In this document: piece after piece, positions 8,726 through 17,468 of the stretch
How the letters are laid out: every line of letters starts with the position of its first letter
Numbering within the stretch: position 1 is the stretch's first letter
Assembly (NCBI GenBank): GCA_947499735.1
Contig: CANMPP010000001.1
Location: 310,001 to 374,000, forward strand
Direction of reading: 5' to 3'
DNA from: an uncultured Pelagimonas sp.
GTDB taxonomy: Bacteria > Pseudomonadota > Alphaproteobacteria > Rhodobacterales > Rhodobacteraceae
DNA length: 64,000 bases
The notes under the pieces: generated by a model
The model's input: the letters and a program-made list of their open reading frames with translations, nothing else
The model's database searches: none
Told to the model about the DNA's origin: nothing
Program-made: the position numbers and the translations under genes

Positions 8726-9223
8726 CAGAGTAGTTTTCTTTTTAGCAAGGGCAAGCCGATTTTCCGCACATGACGCAATGTAGAATTGTCACTCGCCACT
8801 GTCAGAGTGTCTTGTGCAAGGTGAAGGGAAAGGGGGTTAACAGCATTACAGAACTAGAGGCTGCAGCTGTGCATGGGGAAGGGTGGAAAGAAAAGTGAAA
8901 AAGGATGTATGCAGAGCGTTCAAAAACCCAACGCAAAGATATTGTACAAAGGTTCATAAATCCGTTGCTTGAGGGACGGGTCGTTGGTGGGCAAACCCGG
9001 TGTGTTGGCCTGTCGAAGGACAAATAGGCGAACGCCATGGTGATGGTCTGACTTCGATTTTTCCGCATAAGATGCGGTTGTTGGGCCGCGCGCGTCCTTT
9101 GATGCCGTATTAAGCGCACAAGATTGATGCGTCATAAACTTGGCCGCTTGGATCTTGACCGCAGGGGGCGGCCGTGATGTCTGGCCATCAAACAGCGCAT
9201 GCTGCCAAATTTAGGCATCCAAA
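8726..9223. other. gene-free spacer of about 500 bp
   Basis: Divergent spacer between the second MerR gene and the MATE exporter. I see no ORF with a credible ribosome site and no strong hairpin; it must hold the promoters of both flanking genes. Short ORFs over 8802-9135 on the minus strand are low-complexity readings with poor codon use and are not called. Confidence 0.5.
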
Positions 9224-10561
9224 ATGACATCTTCTTCCGACACTCTCAACGAGATGAAACCGATTACGCATTATCGGGTGCTGGCGCTTGCCATGCCGAT
9301 TCTTCTGTCCAACGCAACAGTTCCACTGCTTGGCGCAGTAGATACAGCAGTTGCAGGGCGGATCGCACAGGCGGAACCGCTGGCCGCAGTGGGTGTTGGG
9401 GCGATTGTGATTGCGTCTGTCTATTGGTTGTTTGGCTTCTTGCGCATGGGCACCACCGGAATGGCGGCGCAGGCTGTCGGGCAGGGCGATCATGCAGAAA
9501 ACAACGCGCTTTTGTTACGTGGCCTTTTGATTGCCATGGTTGGCGCGGCCTGTTCCTTTGCTTTGGTCATACCTTTTGCCCATTTTACGTTTGGCAGTTC
9601 GGACTTAACGCCGGATGTTTCGGCGATGGCATGGGATTATGTCGGTATCCGAATTTTCTCTGCACCCGCAGCGATTGGGTTATATGCGATTATTGGTTGG
9701 CTGTTTGCGAATGAGCGGATGCGTGATGTGCTCTATATCCAGCTTTTGCAAAACGGCATTAATATCGTTCTCGATCCGGTTCTTGCCTTGGGATTGGGCT
9801 GGGGCATCCAGGGATTGGCAACGGCATCGTTGATCGCTGAGTGGTCTGGTTTTGCCCTTGGCCTATGGATGTGCCGCGCCGCTTTGCCCAAATTTGTCGA
9901 CATAGACTGGCCATTGATTTTGGATCGCTCGCGTTTGAAACGTATGGCATCTGTCAATCGGGATATTTTGTTGCGCTCTGTCTTATTGCAGGCGGTCGTT
10001 TATTCGTTCGTCGTTATGGGTGGGCGTTTTGGCACCACGACTTTGGCAGCCAATCATGTCCTGATGCAATTTTTGGAAATCGCTGTCTTTGCTTTGGATG
10101 GTTTGGCTTTTGGCGCCGAAAGTTTGGTTGGTCAGGCCAAAGGCGCACGCGACAAAATGAAATTACGCCGTGCGGCATACCTAACCAGCTTTTGGGCGGC
10201 GATTGTTGCTTTGGTTATGGCGCTGATCTTTGGTCTTGGTGGTCAAAACTTGATTGCATTGATGAGCAAAGACATCACAGTTCGCGACACGGCTATGCTT
10301 TATTTGCCATGGTTGGTGGCTTTGCCGTTAACCTCGGTCGGTGCGTTTATGCTGGACGGGATCTTTATCGGTGCGACGCAGACGCGTGACATGCGCAATA
10401 TGATGTTCGTATCTGCGGGACTTTATGCTGCTTTGATCGTGCCATTTACAAACCTTTGGGGTAATCACGGCCTTTGGCTGGTTCTGCATATCTGCATGAT
10501 CACGCGCTGTCTGACGCTATTATGGAAATATCCCAGTTTAGAACGCGACGTCATACGCTGA
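9224..10561 (+). CDS. MATE family efflux transporter, DinF-like
   Basis: A 445-residue inner-membrane protein with about 12 hydrophobic helices in two repeats, typical of MATE cation/drug antiporters. The N-terminal signature ALAMPILLSNATVPLLGAVD followed by TAVAGRI matches the DinF branch. Start uncertain: ATG at 9224 gives the full N-terminus; an ATG at 9254 (MKPITHYRVLALA) is equally possible, and neither has a strong ribosome site. A second, NorM-like MATE lies 15 kb downstream. Substrate not predictable. Confidence 0.87.
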   Translation: MTSSSDTLNEMKPITHYRVLALAMPILLSNATVPLLGAVDTAVAGRIAQAEPLAAVGVGAIVIASVYWLFGFLRMGTTGMAAQAVGQGDHAENNALLLRGLLIAMVGAACSFALVIPFAHFTFGSSDLTPDVSAMAWDYVGIRIFSAPAAIGLYAIIGWLFANERMRDVLYIQLLQNGINIVLDPVLALGLGWGIQGLATASLIAEWSGFALGLWMCRAALPKFVDIDWPLILDRSRLKRMASVNRDILLRSVLLQAVVYSFVVMGGRFGTTTLAANHVLMQFLEIAVFALDGLAFGAESLVGQAKGARDKMKLRRAAYLTSFWAAIVALVMALIFGLGGQNLIALMSKDITVRDTAMLYLPWLVALPLTSVGAFMLDGIFIGATQTRDMRNMMFVSAGLYAALIVPFTNLWGNHGLWLVLHICMITRCLTLLWKYPSLERDVIR

Positions 10562-10681
10562 TATTCTGTTCACCTGCGCCGATCTGATCCTGTTTCGTCG
10601 CTATGAACTATCGCAGGGGCCTTGAGCCTCTGCGCCTGCCCGCATAGAAGGGGCGAAACCTGCACGCTGGGAGGCGTATCC

Positions 10682-11923
10682 ATGAATGATCTCTTTAACA
10701 GCTTCATGAACGGACCCGATGAAAAGGGTCGTTTTGGCGATTACGGTGGCCGTTTCGTATCTGAAACTTTGATGCCGCTGATCCTTTCCTTGGAAGAGGA
10801 ATATGAAAAAGCCAAAACCGATGACAGTTTTTGGGCTGAGATGGATTATTTGTGGAAACACTATGTTGGCCGTCCATCACCGCTGTATTTTGCGGAACGC
10901 CTGACGGAAGAATTGGGTGGTGCCAAAATCTACCTGAAACGGGACGAGCTGAACCATACCGGTGCGCATAAGATCAACAACGTGCTGGGTCAGATCATTT
11001 TGGCCCGTCGTATGGGAAAGACTCGCATCATCGCGGAAACCGGTGCCGGCCAGCACGGTGTGGCGACGGCCACGGTCTGTGCCAAATTCGGTTTGAAATG
11101 CGTCATCTACATGGGTGCGCATGACGTTGAGCGTCAATCCCCGAACGTGTTCCGTATGAAATTGCTGGGGGCCGAAGTTGTGCCAGTGACCTCTGGTCGT
11201 GGCACATTGAAAGACGCGATGAACGACGCGTTGCGCGATTGGGTCACCAATGTGCGTGATACGTTTTATTGTATTGGCACGGTTGCCGGTCCACATCCTT
11301 ATCCAGCGATGGTTCGTGATTTTCAGCGGATCATTGGTGATGAAGCCAAAGAGCAGATGATGGAAGCCGAAGGGCGTTTGCCAGATACCATCATCGCTGC
11401 GATCGGTGGCGGCTCCAATGCGATGGGTCTGTTCTACCCATTCCTTGATGACAAAGACGTTCGCATCATCGGTGTTGAAGCCGGTGGTAAAGGTGTGGAT
11501 GACAAAATGGAACATTGTGCGTCTTTGACAGGTGGCCGACCCGGCGTTCTGCATGGGAACCGTACATACCTGTTGCAGGATGATGCCGGTCAGATTCTTG
11601 AAGGGTTTTCGATCTCGGCTGGGCTAGATTATCCCGGTATTGGTCCTGAGCACGCTTGGCTGCACGACACGAAGCGCGCAGAATATGTGTCGATCACCGA
11701 CAAAGAAGCTCTGGAAGCGTTCCAATTGTGCTGTCGTACTGAAGGTATCATTCCTGCCTTGGAACCCTGCCATGCGCTGGGCCACGTGGCCAAAATTGCT
11801 CCCAACCTGCCGAAGGATCACATTATTATCATGAATATGTGTGGCCGTGGGGACAAAGACATCTTTACCGTTGCTCGTCATTTGGGTGTTGAAATGGGGG
11901 CCGAAGGTCGGGACATGGAATAG
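10682..11923 (+). CDS. trpB: tryptophan synthase beta chain
   Basis: A 413-residue PLP enzyme that joins indole and serine to make tryptophan. The PLP lysine lies in [14 protein letters not shown], the glutamate site in AETGAGQHG, and the phosphate-binding loop in IGGGSNAMG; all are intact. The start is [11 protein letters not shown] at 10682, with GGGAGG eight bases upstream; the ORF extends 20 codons further without support. Its partner trpA is not adjacent but about 9 kb away on the opposite strand, so the two subunits come from separate transcripts in this organism. Confidence 0.97.
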   Translation: MNDLFNSFMNGPDEKGRFGDYGGRFVSETLMPLILSLEEEYEKAKTDDSFWAEMDYLWKHYVGRPSPLYFAERLTEELGGAKIYLKRDELNHTGAHKINNVLGQIILARRMGKTRIIAETGAGQHGVATATVCAKFGLKCVIYMGAHDVERQSPNVFRMKLLGAEVVPVTSGRGTLKDAMNDALRDWVTNVRDTFYCIGTVAGPHPYPAMVRDFQRIIGDEAKEQMMEAEGRLPDTIIAAIGGGSNAMGLFYPFLDDKDVRIIGVEAGGKGVDDKMEHCASLTGGRPGVLHGNRTYLLQDDAGQILEGFSISAGLDYPGIGPEHAWLHDTKRAEYVSITDKEALEAFQLCCRTEGIIPALEPCHALGHVAKIAPNLPKDHIIIMNMCGRGDKDIFTVARHLGVEMGAEGRDME

Positions 11924-11964
11924 GTCCAAATTTCCCGATCTTAGATGGGCTTACAGTTACCGCG

Positions 11965-12018
11965 CCGCCTGCTGAACGCTTTTGGATTTCAACGGAAACG
12001 TTCTCTGGGCGGTTTTTT
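11965..12018 (+). terminator. probable intrinsic terminator after trpB
   Basis: CCGCC (11965-11969) pairs with GGCGG (12008-12012), with an inner GAACG/CGTTC stem, and six T residues follow (12013-12018). The long imperfect stem lowers confidence. Confidence 0.4.
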
Positions 12019-12454
12019 AACATATACTGCGTCCATGAGGTGAATTTCTCATTGAAACCAATGGTTGGGTATTTAATTGAAATATTACAGCACCTTAGAG
12101 CCGAGTATTTACTTGGTTTAGGTCGAAGAAAACCTCTAAACCAAAGTTTATATGGTGGATTTTATACCATTGGATAAATATATATGTTCGATCCAGTGCT
12201 CTAGGTCGAACTTCGACGCAACCGTAATTGGATATGCATATTTCTCTTTTGACTTGAACAGATCTGAGCCTGATTTTGTGTGATTGCTCCAAGTAGCTCG
12301 CGCAAGTAACCACCACTCACGGATGGCGCTCGCAGGGCTGTTGATATGGGGACGGAAAAATTCCCCGTACAGTCATAGGTTGAACGTGTAACATGTTCTG
12401 CAAGCTATCCAGCTATGTGTTGCGTTATGAGTTAGAGCAGTAGAGGAAATACCT
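12019..12454. other. AT-rich gene-free spacer
   Basis: About 430 bp between the trpB terminator and the next ORF. Base composition is visibly more AT-rich than the flanking genes. It holds a 7-bp dyad GGTTTAG...CTAAACC (about 12115-12142) and a small GGGGA/TCCCC hairpin (12348-12366). No convincing ORF on either strand. It probably contains the promoter of the small ORF at 12455 and could encode a small RNA, which I cannot show. Confidence 0.45.
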
Positions 12455-12754
12455 ATGGTTGAATTCGCGAAAAGTGGATCAGTACCTAAGAACAAGACGA
12501 CGGTTTCAGACATGAGTTCAGCCAACTCTGTCGGAAGCGTTGCTAGGTCTTCAAACGTAAACGCTCTGGAACTGACGCAGACAACAATTTCAGCGACGGC
12601 TAAACATGTTGGTTTCATGGCCGAGTTGAAAATTCAAAGTATTCGCCAAAATGGTCGTGGTTTAAAAATTATGGTTAAATCCGAGCGTGAAATGCAGTAC
12701 AATGAAATCGCATCTTCACCTAAGCCTCAGAAAATTTTGTACTTTAGTGTTTAA
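12455..12754 (+). CDS. orphan hypothetical protein, 99 aa
   Basis: Starts at an ATG with GAGG eight bases upstream. The first ~50 residues are Ser/Thr/Asn-rich and probably disordered; the C-terminal half (AELKIQSIRQNGRGLKIMVK) is basic and strand-like. No signal peptide, no cysteine, no family I recognise. Codon use and composition are more AT-rich than neighbours, suggesting a lineage-specific or transferred gene. It may overlap the next gene by up to 68 bp, depending on where that one starts. Confidence 0.45.
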   Translation: MVEFAKSGSVPKNKTTVSDMSSANSVGSVARSSNVNALELTQTTISATAKHVGFMAELKIQSIRQNGRGLKIMVKSEREMQYNEIASSPKPQKILYFSV

Positions 12755-13316
12755 CTCATCCCAATATTTCGGCATTTTACGTTTGTGGCGCAGGCAGACG
12801 GCTCGGATCTCTGCGCCAATTGTTGTAGCTCTTTCGTTATTGCTCCCAAACGCAACCTTCGCGCAATCTCTTCAAGAAACGTTGATTGCAGAATTAGGGC
12901 GGGATGGCTTCACCCATATAGTCGTTTCACGTACGCTATTAGGGCGGGTGAGAATTGTTGCAAATGGTCCTTCCGGGCAGCGCGAGATTGTGTTTAATCC
13001 ATCTAGCAACGTGATTTTGCGCGATTACTCGATGACAGAAGAGATGTTGGAACAGCAATCTTTCTGGGGTTTTGTATCCACTAATACATACGATCCGTCG
13101 GAGAGATCAGAGAGATCAGAGAGATCAGAGCGATCAGAGAACGACGATAGAGAACGGGCCCAGGCGCAAGCGCCCGCACCTGAGCGAAATGAAGAGGTTT
13201 CACCTGATCCAAAGAATGCGGGTCCTAGTGATGAGGCTCCGCCTGCGAATGCGTCGACGCCAAGTGAGGCACCTCCTGATGACGGACCTCCTCCCAAACC
13301 CCCTCGAGATCTGTGA
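12687..13316 (+). CDS. secreted PepSY-like protein with SER repeats and Pro-rich tail
   Basis: Up to 209 residues. A clear signal peptide (basic WRRQTAR, hydrophobic ISAPIVVALSLLLPNA, cleavage after TFA) ends near residue 60 of the longest reading, so the true start may be the GTG at 12747 or TTG at 12783; no candidate has a good ribosome site. The mature part begins with a ~50-residue domain (LGRDGFTHIVVSRTLLGRVR, then FNPSSNVILRDY) resembling PepSY-like domains of small Rhodobacteraceae periplasmic proteins. Then come four SER units encoded by a 9-bp tandem repeat, and a Pro/Ala/Glu/Asp-rich, probably unstructured tail. The next gene is a membrane-anchored LuxR-type regulator, hinting at a sensing pair. 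Confidence 0.68.
   Translation: MKCSTMKSHLHLSLRKFCTLVFNSSQYFGILRLWRRQTARISAPIVVALSLLLPNATFAQSLQETLIAELGRDGFTHIVVSRTLLGRVRIVANGPSGQREIVFNPSSNVILRDYSMTEEMLEQQSFWGFVSTNTYDPSERSERSERSERSENDDRERAQAQAPAPERNEEVSPDPKNAGPSDEAPPANASTPSEAPPDDGPPPKPPRDL
13101..13139 (+). repeat. in-frame 9-bp tandem repeat, four units
   Basis: GAGAGATCA occurs three times exactly (13101-13127) and once with one change (GAGCGATCA, 13128-13136), followed by a partial unit. It encodes Ser-Glu-Arg steps, and because the unit is a multiple of three, gain or loss would keep the frame. Confidence 0.9.
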
Positions 13317-13507
13317 CAGCCTGCCTCGAATAGTGTGCGCGGCGCGTGAATTTTCGTGTCAACTATGTTGAAAGTTATCGTTTTCACGGATGTAACGTTT
13401 TTCATATAAGCTGCGCGCCTGTAGTAATTGCATGAGCCTGAAGAATTTGAGCTTAAATTGTCGTGTTCAAAAACCAAACCAATCAATGCCCGACTTAGGA
13501 TAGACTG

Positions 13508-14053
13508 TTGAAGACCATCCTTCCTGTTTTTATCCTTTTCCTCGTCCAGATGACGGGTGCTTTCCTGTTTCTATTCAATATTTTTTCAAGTTACTTGCCT
13601 TGGACGATTTCCCCAATTGCTTGGCCGGTTTTTGAATTTATTGAAATATTAGCGGCGGGGGGCTTGTTGATTGGTGTCAGTGTGTCCGGTTTTTGGCTGT
13701 GGAATTCGCTGCGCGCGCGAGAGCGGGCAGAAAAAAGCCTGCGGATGGCGTCCAGCGCATTTGCAGATCTGGTGTCGGAACGTTTCACTGAATGGAAACT
13801 GACCCCCGCTGAACGGGATGTCGCCCTTTTTACAATCAAAGGGTTAAGTACCGCAGATGTCGCCATGATGCGCAACACGTCTTCAGGCACTGTCAAAGCA
13901 CAGACCAATTCGATTTATCGAAAAGCGGACGTAGCTGGTCGTGGTCAGCTACAGGCCTTGTTCCTCGAAGATTTGATGGGCGATGAATTCACAGATCGTG
14001 TATCCGGGAAAAAGAAATCTGAGGCCGGATCGTCGCAACATGCCGCTGAATGA
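13508..14053 (+). CDS. membrane-anchored LuxR-type HTH regulator
   Basis: 181 residues. Two N-terminal membrane helices (about residues 4-28 and 38-67) are followed by a short basic coiled segment (SLRARERAEKSLRMA) and a C-terminal LuxR HTH (LTPAERDVALFTIKGLSTAD through GTVKAQTNSIYRKA, residues ~98-140). There is no receiver or autoinducer domain, so signal input must come through the membrane part or a partner. The start is a TTG with AGGA seven bases upstream. The secreted PepSY-like protein just upstream on the same strand is a plausible partner; the 190-bp gap may carry its own promoter. Target genes unknown. Confidence 0.82.
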   Translation: MKTILPVFILFLVQMTGAFLFLFNIFSSYLPWTISPIAWPVFEFIEILAAGGLLIGVSVSGFWLWNSLRARERAEKSLRMASSAFADLVSERFTEWKLTPAERDVALFTIKGLSTADVAMMRNTSSGTVKAQTNSIYRKADVAGRGQLQALFLEDLMGDEFTDRVSGKKKSEAGSSQHAAE

Positions 14054-14062
14054 CGCACCGAT

Positions 14063-14431
14063 CTAGGCTGAATATGCCTCTAAAACTGGCAATGGAACGA
14101 TCTCTAATGCTTTTTGATGTGTTGCTCGCAGATCAACTTTAGGTGCGCATCCTTCATCTGCGGCTTGCAAAAAACGGCTTGCACAAAGGCACCATTGGTC
14201 GCCTGGCTTTAGCCCGGAAAAGCCGTATTCTGGCCGTGATGTCGATAAATCATTGCCGACATATTTCGAATAGGCCAAAAACTCTGCCGTCATTATGGCG
14301 CACACTGTGTGGCTGCCGGTATCTTGTTCACAGGTATTGCAGGATCCATCCCTGAAATAGCCCGTTACTGGTGCGGTCGAACAGGGGGCCAATGGATCGC
14401 CAAAAACATTCAAGGCTGGATCTTTTTTCAT
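14063..14431 (-). CDS. DUF2237 family protein
   Basis: A 122-residue protein that is nearly all one DUF2237 domain: ALNVFGDPLAPCSTAPVTGY, the Cys pair DGSCNTCEQDTGSHTVCAI, and GLKPGDQWCLCASRFLQA. Several conserved cysteines suggest metal or redox chemistry, but the family has no known function that I can state. The start at 14431 has AAGGAGGG close upstream; the ORF reading further upstream runs into pth and is not used. It follows pth by 10 bp, so it is in one operon with it. Confidence 0.85.
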   Translation of the reverse strand: MKKDPALNVFGDPLAPCSTAPVTGYFRDGSCNTCEQDTGSHTVCAIMTAEFLAYSKYVGNDLSTSRPEYGFSGLKPGDQWCLCASRFLQAADEGCAPKVDLRATHQKALEIVPLPVLEAYSA

Positions 14432-14441
14432 GATGCCCTCC

Positions 14442-15152
14442 TTAGGACGTGCGAAACTTGTCGGCGAGTTTTTGTAGTGCGGTTCGCGTGTCTTGCTTTG
14501 CGGCGGGAACATCTTCTTTGGGGGTAGGCGAGGTCTGGGCGGACATCGTCGTGTCCGGCTTGGCTTTGGTCTTGGAAGAGCGCGGCGGATTGGTGCGGAG
14601 CGCAACCGCATTCATGAATTTACCGCCATCGCCTTTTGCCAATTCAGGCGCGCCATCTGATATGCCCCGCAACACGTCATCCAACCATTCTTGATCGGCC
14701 TTTGGAAAATCCCGCAATACATAACCCGCAACGGCATCTTTATGGCCGGGGTGGCCAATGCCAAGGCGCACGCGCATATAGTCGGCACCGATATGGGCAT
14801 GGATAGAGCGTAATCCATTATGGCCTGCATGCCCGCCACCTTGCTTTACACGGCATTTTCCGGGGGCGAGATCCAATTCATCGTGCAAGACAACAACATC
14901 CGCCGGCGTGAGTTTATAAAAGCGCATCGCTTCGCCAACCGACTGGCCTGATTTGTTCATGTAGGTTTGAGGCTTTAGCAAAATGACTTTTTCGCCACCC
15001 AATACGCCTTCGCTGATTTCAGCTTGAAACTTGGCCTTCCAAGACGAAAACCCATGATCGCGCTCTAGTTGGTCTAATGCCATGAACCCGATATTGTGGC
15101 GATTTTGCGCATATTTCGCGCCGGGATTACCAAGGCCAACAAACAGCTTCAT
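14442..15152 (-). CDS. pth: peptidyl-tRNA hydrolase
   Basis: A 236-residue Pth that releases peptides from stalled peptidyl-tRNA. Core motifs are intact: [20 protein letters not shown] with the catalytic His, [13 protein letters not shown] and [24 protein letters not shown] ~45-residue Ser/Thr/Lys-rich C-terminal tail follows the ~190-residue core, as in other alphaproteobacteria. The start is [11 protein letters not shown] at 15152, with AAAGGAT seven bases upstream; the longer ORF is spurious. In many genomes pth directly follows rplY; here a glycerophosphodiesterase gene and the rplY terminator lie between them. Confidence 0.95.
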   Translation of the reverse strand: MKLFVGLGNPGAKYAQNRHNIGFMALDQLERDHGFSSWKAKFQAEISEGVLGGEKVILLKPQTYMNKSGQSVGEAMRFYKLTPADVVVLHDELDLAPGKCRVKQGGGHAGHNGLRSIHAHIGADYMRVRLGIGHPGHKDAVAGYVLRDFPKADQEWLDDVLRGISDGAPELAKGDGGKFMNAVALRTNPPRSSKTKAKPDTTMSAQTSPTPKEDVPAAKQDTRTALQKLADKFRTS

Positions 15153-15299
15153 CAACGGATCCTTTCGCAAAACGTTTGGCGGGTTTGTGCCTGCTTTTGC
15201 GTGGGAAATCCAGTGCCTGATATGAATGCGCCGATTAGGACGTGTCCGATACAAAGACCGGGAAACACGAGATAGAAGATTGGCACCGCCAGTTGGCTG

Positions 15300-16022
15300 C
15301 TAGAACTGTACCATCTGTCGCAAGCTGTCGGTTTCAGGAACATGGTCGATATTCACGCAATCAAAACGCCATTCGCACATAATCCGATGCATAAGATCTG
15401 GGTTCCAGTCAGGGCTATAGAATTGTAGCTCTAATCCCGCCGCCCGTGCAGCTTTGATGCGCTTATCATCTAGATGTTTGACATGGAATTCGATGATAGC
15501 TGCTCTTTGGGATTGTACCGCTTCAACCGGATCTTCGACGTCCCAGCAATGCAACATTTGACGCACTTGTGGCGCGTATTTTAGCATATCTGCGCGCATG
15601 TTTGGGTCGAAAGAGCAGGTGTAGGTCTGTGCGGCACAATCGTGTTTGTCGATCAGATGGGCGATTGCCTGACAATCGGCGGTTTTGACCTCTAGGTAGA
15701 ATTCGGATCGTCCTGCGTAACGTGTTAAAAACGCATCCAGCGTTGGGATGCGCGTGCCCGCCCAGGCGCTGCCGCTCCATGCAGCTGCATCTAATGCGTT
15801 TAGCTCAGCAGCGGTCAAATCTGCGACGCAGCCAGTGCCATTTGTCGTGCGATCTACGGTTTCATCATGGATGACATATAACACCCCGTCTTTGGATTGA
15901 CGGACGTCAAATTCCAAAACATCGCCCCCATGGTGCAATGCAGCATCGAAAGCGGGAAATGTGTTTTCTGGGGCAAGCAGGCGTGCGCCGCGATGGCAGG
16001 CGATTTTGGTCAAGTTTTTCAT
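15300..16022 (-). CDS. glycerophosphodiester phosphodiesterase
   Basis: A 240-residue GDPD enzyme that hydrolyses glycerophosphodiesters to glycerol-3-phosphate and an alcohol. The catalytic segment ACHRGARLLAPENTFPAFDA gives the HRG and EN pair, LEFDVRQSKDGVLYVIHDET the metal ligands and second His, and YLEVKT a further conserved strand. No signal peptide, so cytosolic, of the UgpQ type. It lies between rplY and pth on the same strand, after the rplY terminator, so it probably has its own promoter. Confidence 0.9.
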   Translation of the reverse strand: MKNLTKIACHRGARLLAPENTFPAFDAALHHGGDVLEFDVRQSKDGVLYVIHDETVDRTTNGTGCVADLTAAELNALDAAAWSGSAWAGTRIPTLDAFLTRYAGRSEFYLEVKTADCQAIAHLIDKHDCAAQTYTCSFDPNMRADMLKYAPQVRQMLHCWDVEDPVEAVQSQRAAIIEFHVKHLDDKRIKAARAAGLELQFYSPDWNPDLMHRIMCEWRFDCVNIDHVPETDSLRQMVQF

Positions 16023-16067
16023 AGGGTCTGCCTAGAAGTGCCCTGTAAAACTTTGGTGACGTTGCCA

Positions 16068-16100
16068 CAAAAAAACGCCCTGATAAGAAATCAGGGCGTT
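16068..16100 (-). terminator. intrinsic terminator after rplY
   Basis: Perfect 11-bp stem AACGCCCTGAT / ATCAGGGCGTT (16074-16084 with 16090-16100), five-base loop, followed on the minus strand by a T run. It starts 26 bp after the rplY stop. Confidence 0.9.
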
Positions 16101-16125
16101 CAAAATTTGTGAAAAACGACTGAGC

Positions 16126-16746
16126 TTATGCTTCAGCTGCTTCTGCACCTTCTTCTTCATCGTCACCACCACCAAGACCGGCAGGTGCTGCGATGTTTGC
16201 AACAACGAAATCACGGTCGATGGTTGGTTTCGCACCATTTGGCAGTTCGATGGAAGAAATGGTGATCACGTCACCAATTTTCTTACCGTCCAGATCAACA
16301 ACCAGTTTCTCAGGAATGTCACCAGCCGTTACAACCAGCTCAACCTCTGGACGTACAACTGTCAGAACGCCGCCACGCTTGATGCCTGGTGCTTCTTCTT
16401 CGTTGATGAATTCAACAGGGATGAACAGGTTGACTTTGGATGTGCGACGCAGACGCATAAAGTCAACATGCGTTGGTAGGTCTTTTACAACATCACGCTG
16501 AACGTCGCGGCAGATTACGCGGACGTCTTCGTGGCCTTCAACCTGCAGGTTCCACAATGTGGACTTAAAGCGGCCGTCTTTCAGGCGCTTGAACAGAACG
16601 TTGAAAGGGATGTTGATCGCCAGCGGATCTTTGTCGCCGCCAAAAACGATGCCCGGAACCATGCCGTCACGGCGTGCTTGACGAGCGGCGCCCTTGCCTG
16701 TCCCCGTACGTTCCGATGCTTTGAGATCAGGAATCTCTCCAGCCAT
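16126..16746 (-). CDS. rplY: 50S ribosomal protein L25/general stress protein Ctc
   Basis: A 206-residue long-form L25 (TL5/Ctc type) that binds 5S rRNA. The N-terminal L25 domain ([28 protein letters not shown]) is followed by the C-terminal beta domain found in the long form ([20 protein letters not shown], then [20 protein letters not shown]) and an acidic tail rich in Glu and Ala. GGAGAA lies six bases before the ATG. Strong codon bias and a perfect terminator fit a highly expressed monocistronic unit. Confidence 0.96.
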   Translation of the reverse strand: MAGEIPDLKASERTGTGKGAARQARRDGMVPGIVFGGDKDPLAINIPFNVLFKRLKDGRFKSTLWNLQVEGHEDVRVICRDVQRDVVKDLPTHVDFMRLRRTSKVNLFIPVEFINEEEAPGIKRGGVLTVVRPEVELVVTAGDIPEKLVVDLDGKKIGDVITISSIELPNGAKPTIDRDFVVANIAAPAGLGGGDDEEEGAEAAEA

Positions 16747-17153
16747 AGGTATTCTCCAATAAATAAGGGCAGGGTGCCTCCAAGGCTGTCACCCCGCGAT
16801 GAAGGCCCGCGCATAGACTGATTTTGAGATTCTAGCAAGAGGCAATTGTTTTCGCTGCCTCGCTGGATATCAATTATACACCTTAAATGATGAAGCCAAT
16901 CGCGTATTTTTTGCGTAACGAACCATTATTGTCTTGATTGCTTTGGGATCAGATCTTGGATGCCCGGGGGCTTGTCAGAAAATCATTCATGTTCTGCGGC
17001 TTTCAGTGGTGTTGGCTTTTGGTCTTGATTGTTCCTATTCTTCTCATGTTTCTTGGTACAAAGTTTCTGGTTCTCATCGGCTTTATAAGGGAACGTATTT
17101 GGTCAACCTTTAGCAGGGAACTGGTGAAACGCATGTGTGAAAGGAGTGCCGAG
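16747..17153. other. divergent spacer upstream of rplY and the small membrane protein gene
   Basis: About 400 bp. It holds the likely rplY promoter and a GAGGCA/TGCCTC hairpin (about 16840-16862). A reading frame continuous with the plus-strand gene at 17154 runs back to 16938 and would encode a hydrophobic segment, but it uses codons rare in the neighbours (ATA, AGG), so I treat it as non-coding. Confidence 0.45.
16873..16899 (-). promoter_or_regulatory. candidate sigma-70-type promoter of rplY
   Basis: On the minus strand a perfect TATAAT (16878-16873) lies 15 bases after TTGGCT (16899-16894). It sits about 127 bp before the rplY start. The spacer is short, so the -35 assignment is tentative. 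Confidence 0.4.
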
Positions 17154-17468
17154 GTGACAAGCAAACCACAGCAAACATCCAAGCGGTTTAAGCGATGGTT
17201 TGGACCAGATCCTTATCCTTGGTACGTTCTGTTTTTGGTTATGGGCGTGTTTGGCGCGATGGGCGCGTATCTATCGGTCGATCTGGCCCGATTGGCGATG
17301 TCGAATTCCGAACTGATCCGCGAACATGGCAAACAGGCCCTTATGGAAGGCGGTCTAGAACAGGCTTTTTTCTTGGCCGTTCGGGCAGGTTTGATCCTGT
17401 TTTCATATCTTGGGTTTCGCGCATTGGAAGACGAATTGGTGCAGCGCTGGCGCAGATATTTCCATTAG
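17154..17468 (+). CDS. small two-helix membrane protein, 104 aa
   Basis: Begins at a GTG with AAGGAG seven bases upstream (17141-17146). The basic N-terminus (KRFKRWFGPDPYPWYVLFLV) leads into a first membrane helix (~25-45), a short loop, and a second hydrophobic segment near residues 75-92 (AFFLAVRAGLILFSYLGFRA). No family recognised, though the PYPWYVLF segment looks like a conserved Rhodobacteraceae hypothetical. A longer in-frame reading to 16938 exists. It is convergent with lldD and the two stop codons overlap by four bases. Confidence 0.65.
   Translation: MTSKPQQTSKRFKRWFGPDPYPWYVLFLVMGVFGAMGAYLSVDLARLAMSNSELIREHGKQALMEGGLEQAFFLAVRAGLILFSYLGFRALEDELVQRWRRYFH

Noticed and set aside
8802-9135. 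Two overlapping minus-strand ORFs in the MerR-MATE spacer
   Set aside because: No ribosome site, poor codon use and low-complexity translation; more likely spacer DNA.
10877-11554. A 225-codon ORF antisense to trpB
   Set aside because: Shadow of trpB codon pattern; His/Arg/Thr-rich translation without any recognisable fold.
12095-12316. A 73-codon minus-strand ORF in the AT-rich spacer after trpB
   Set aside because: No ribosome site and it contains the dyad GGTTTAG/CTAAACC; composition looks non-coding.
13101-13139. CRISPR-like repeat
   Set aside because: Units are 9 bp, contiguous without spacers, and in frame inside a coding sequence.
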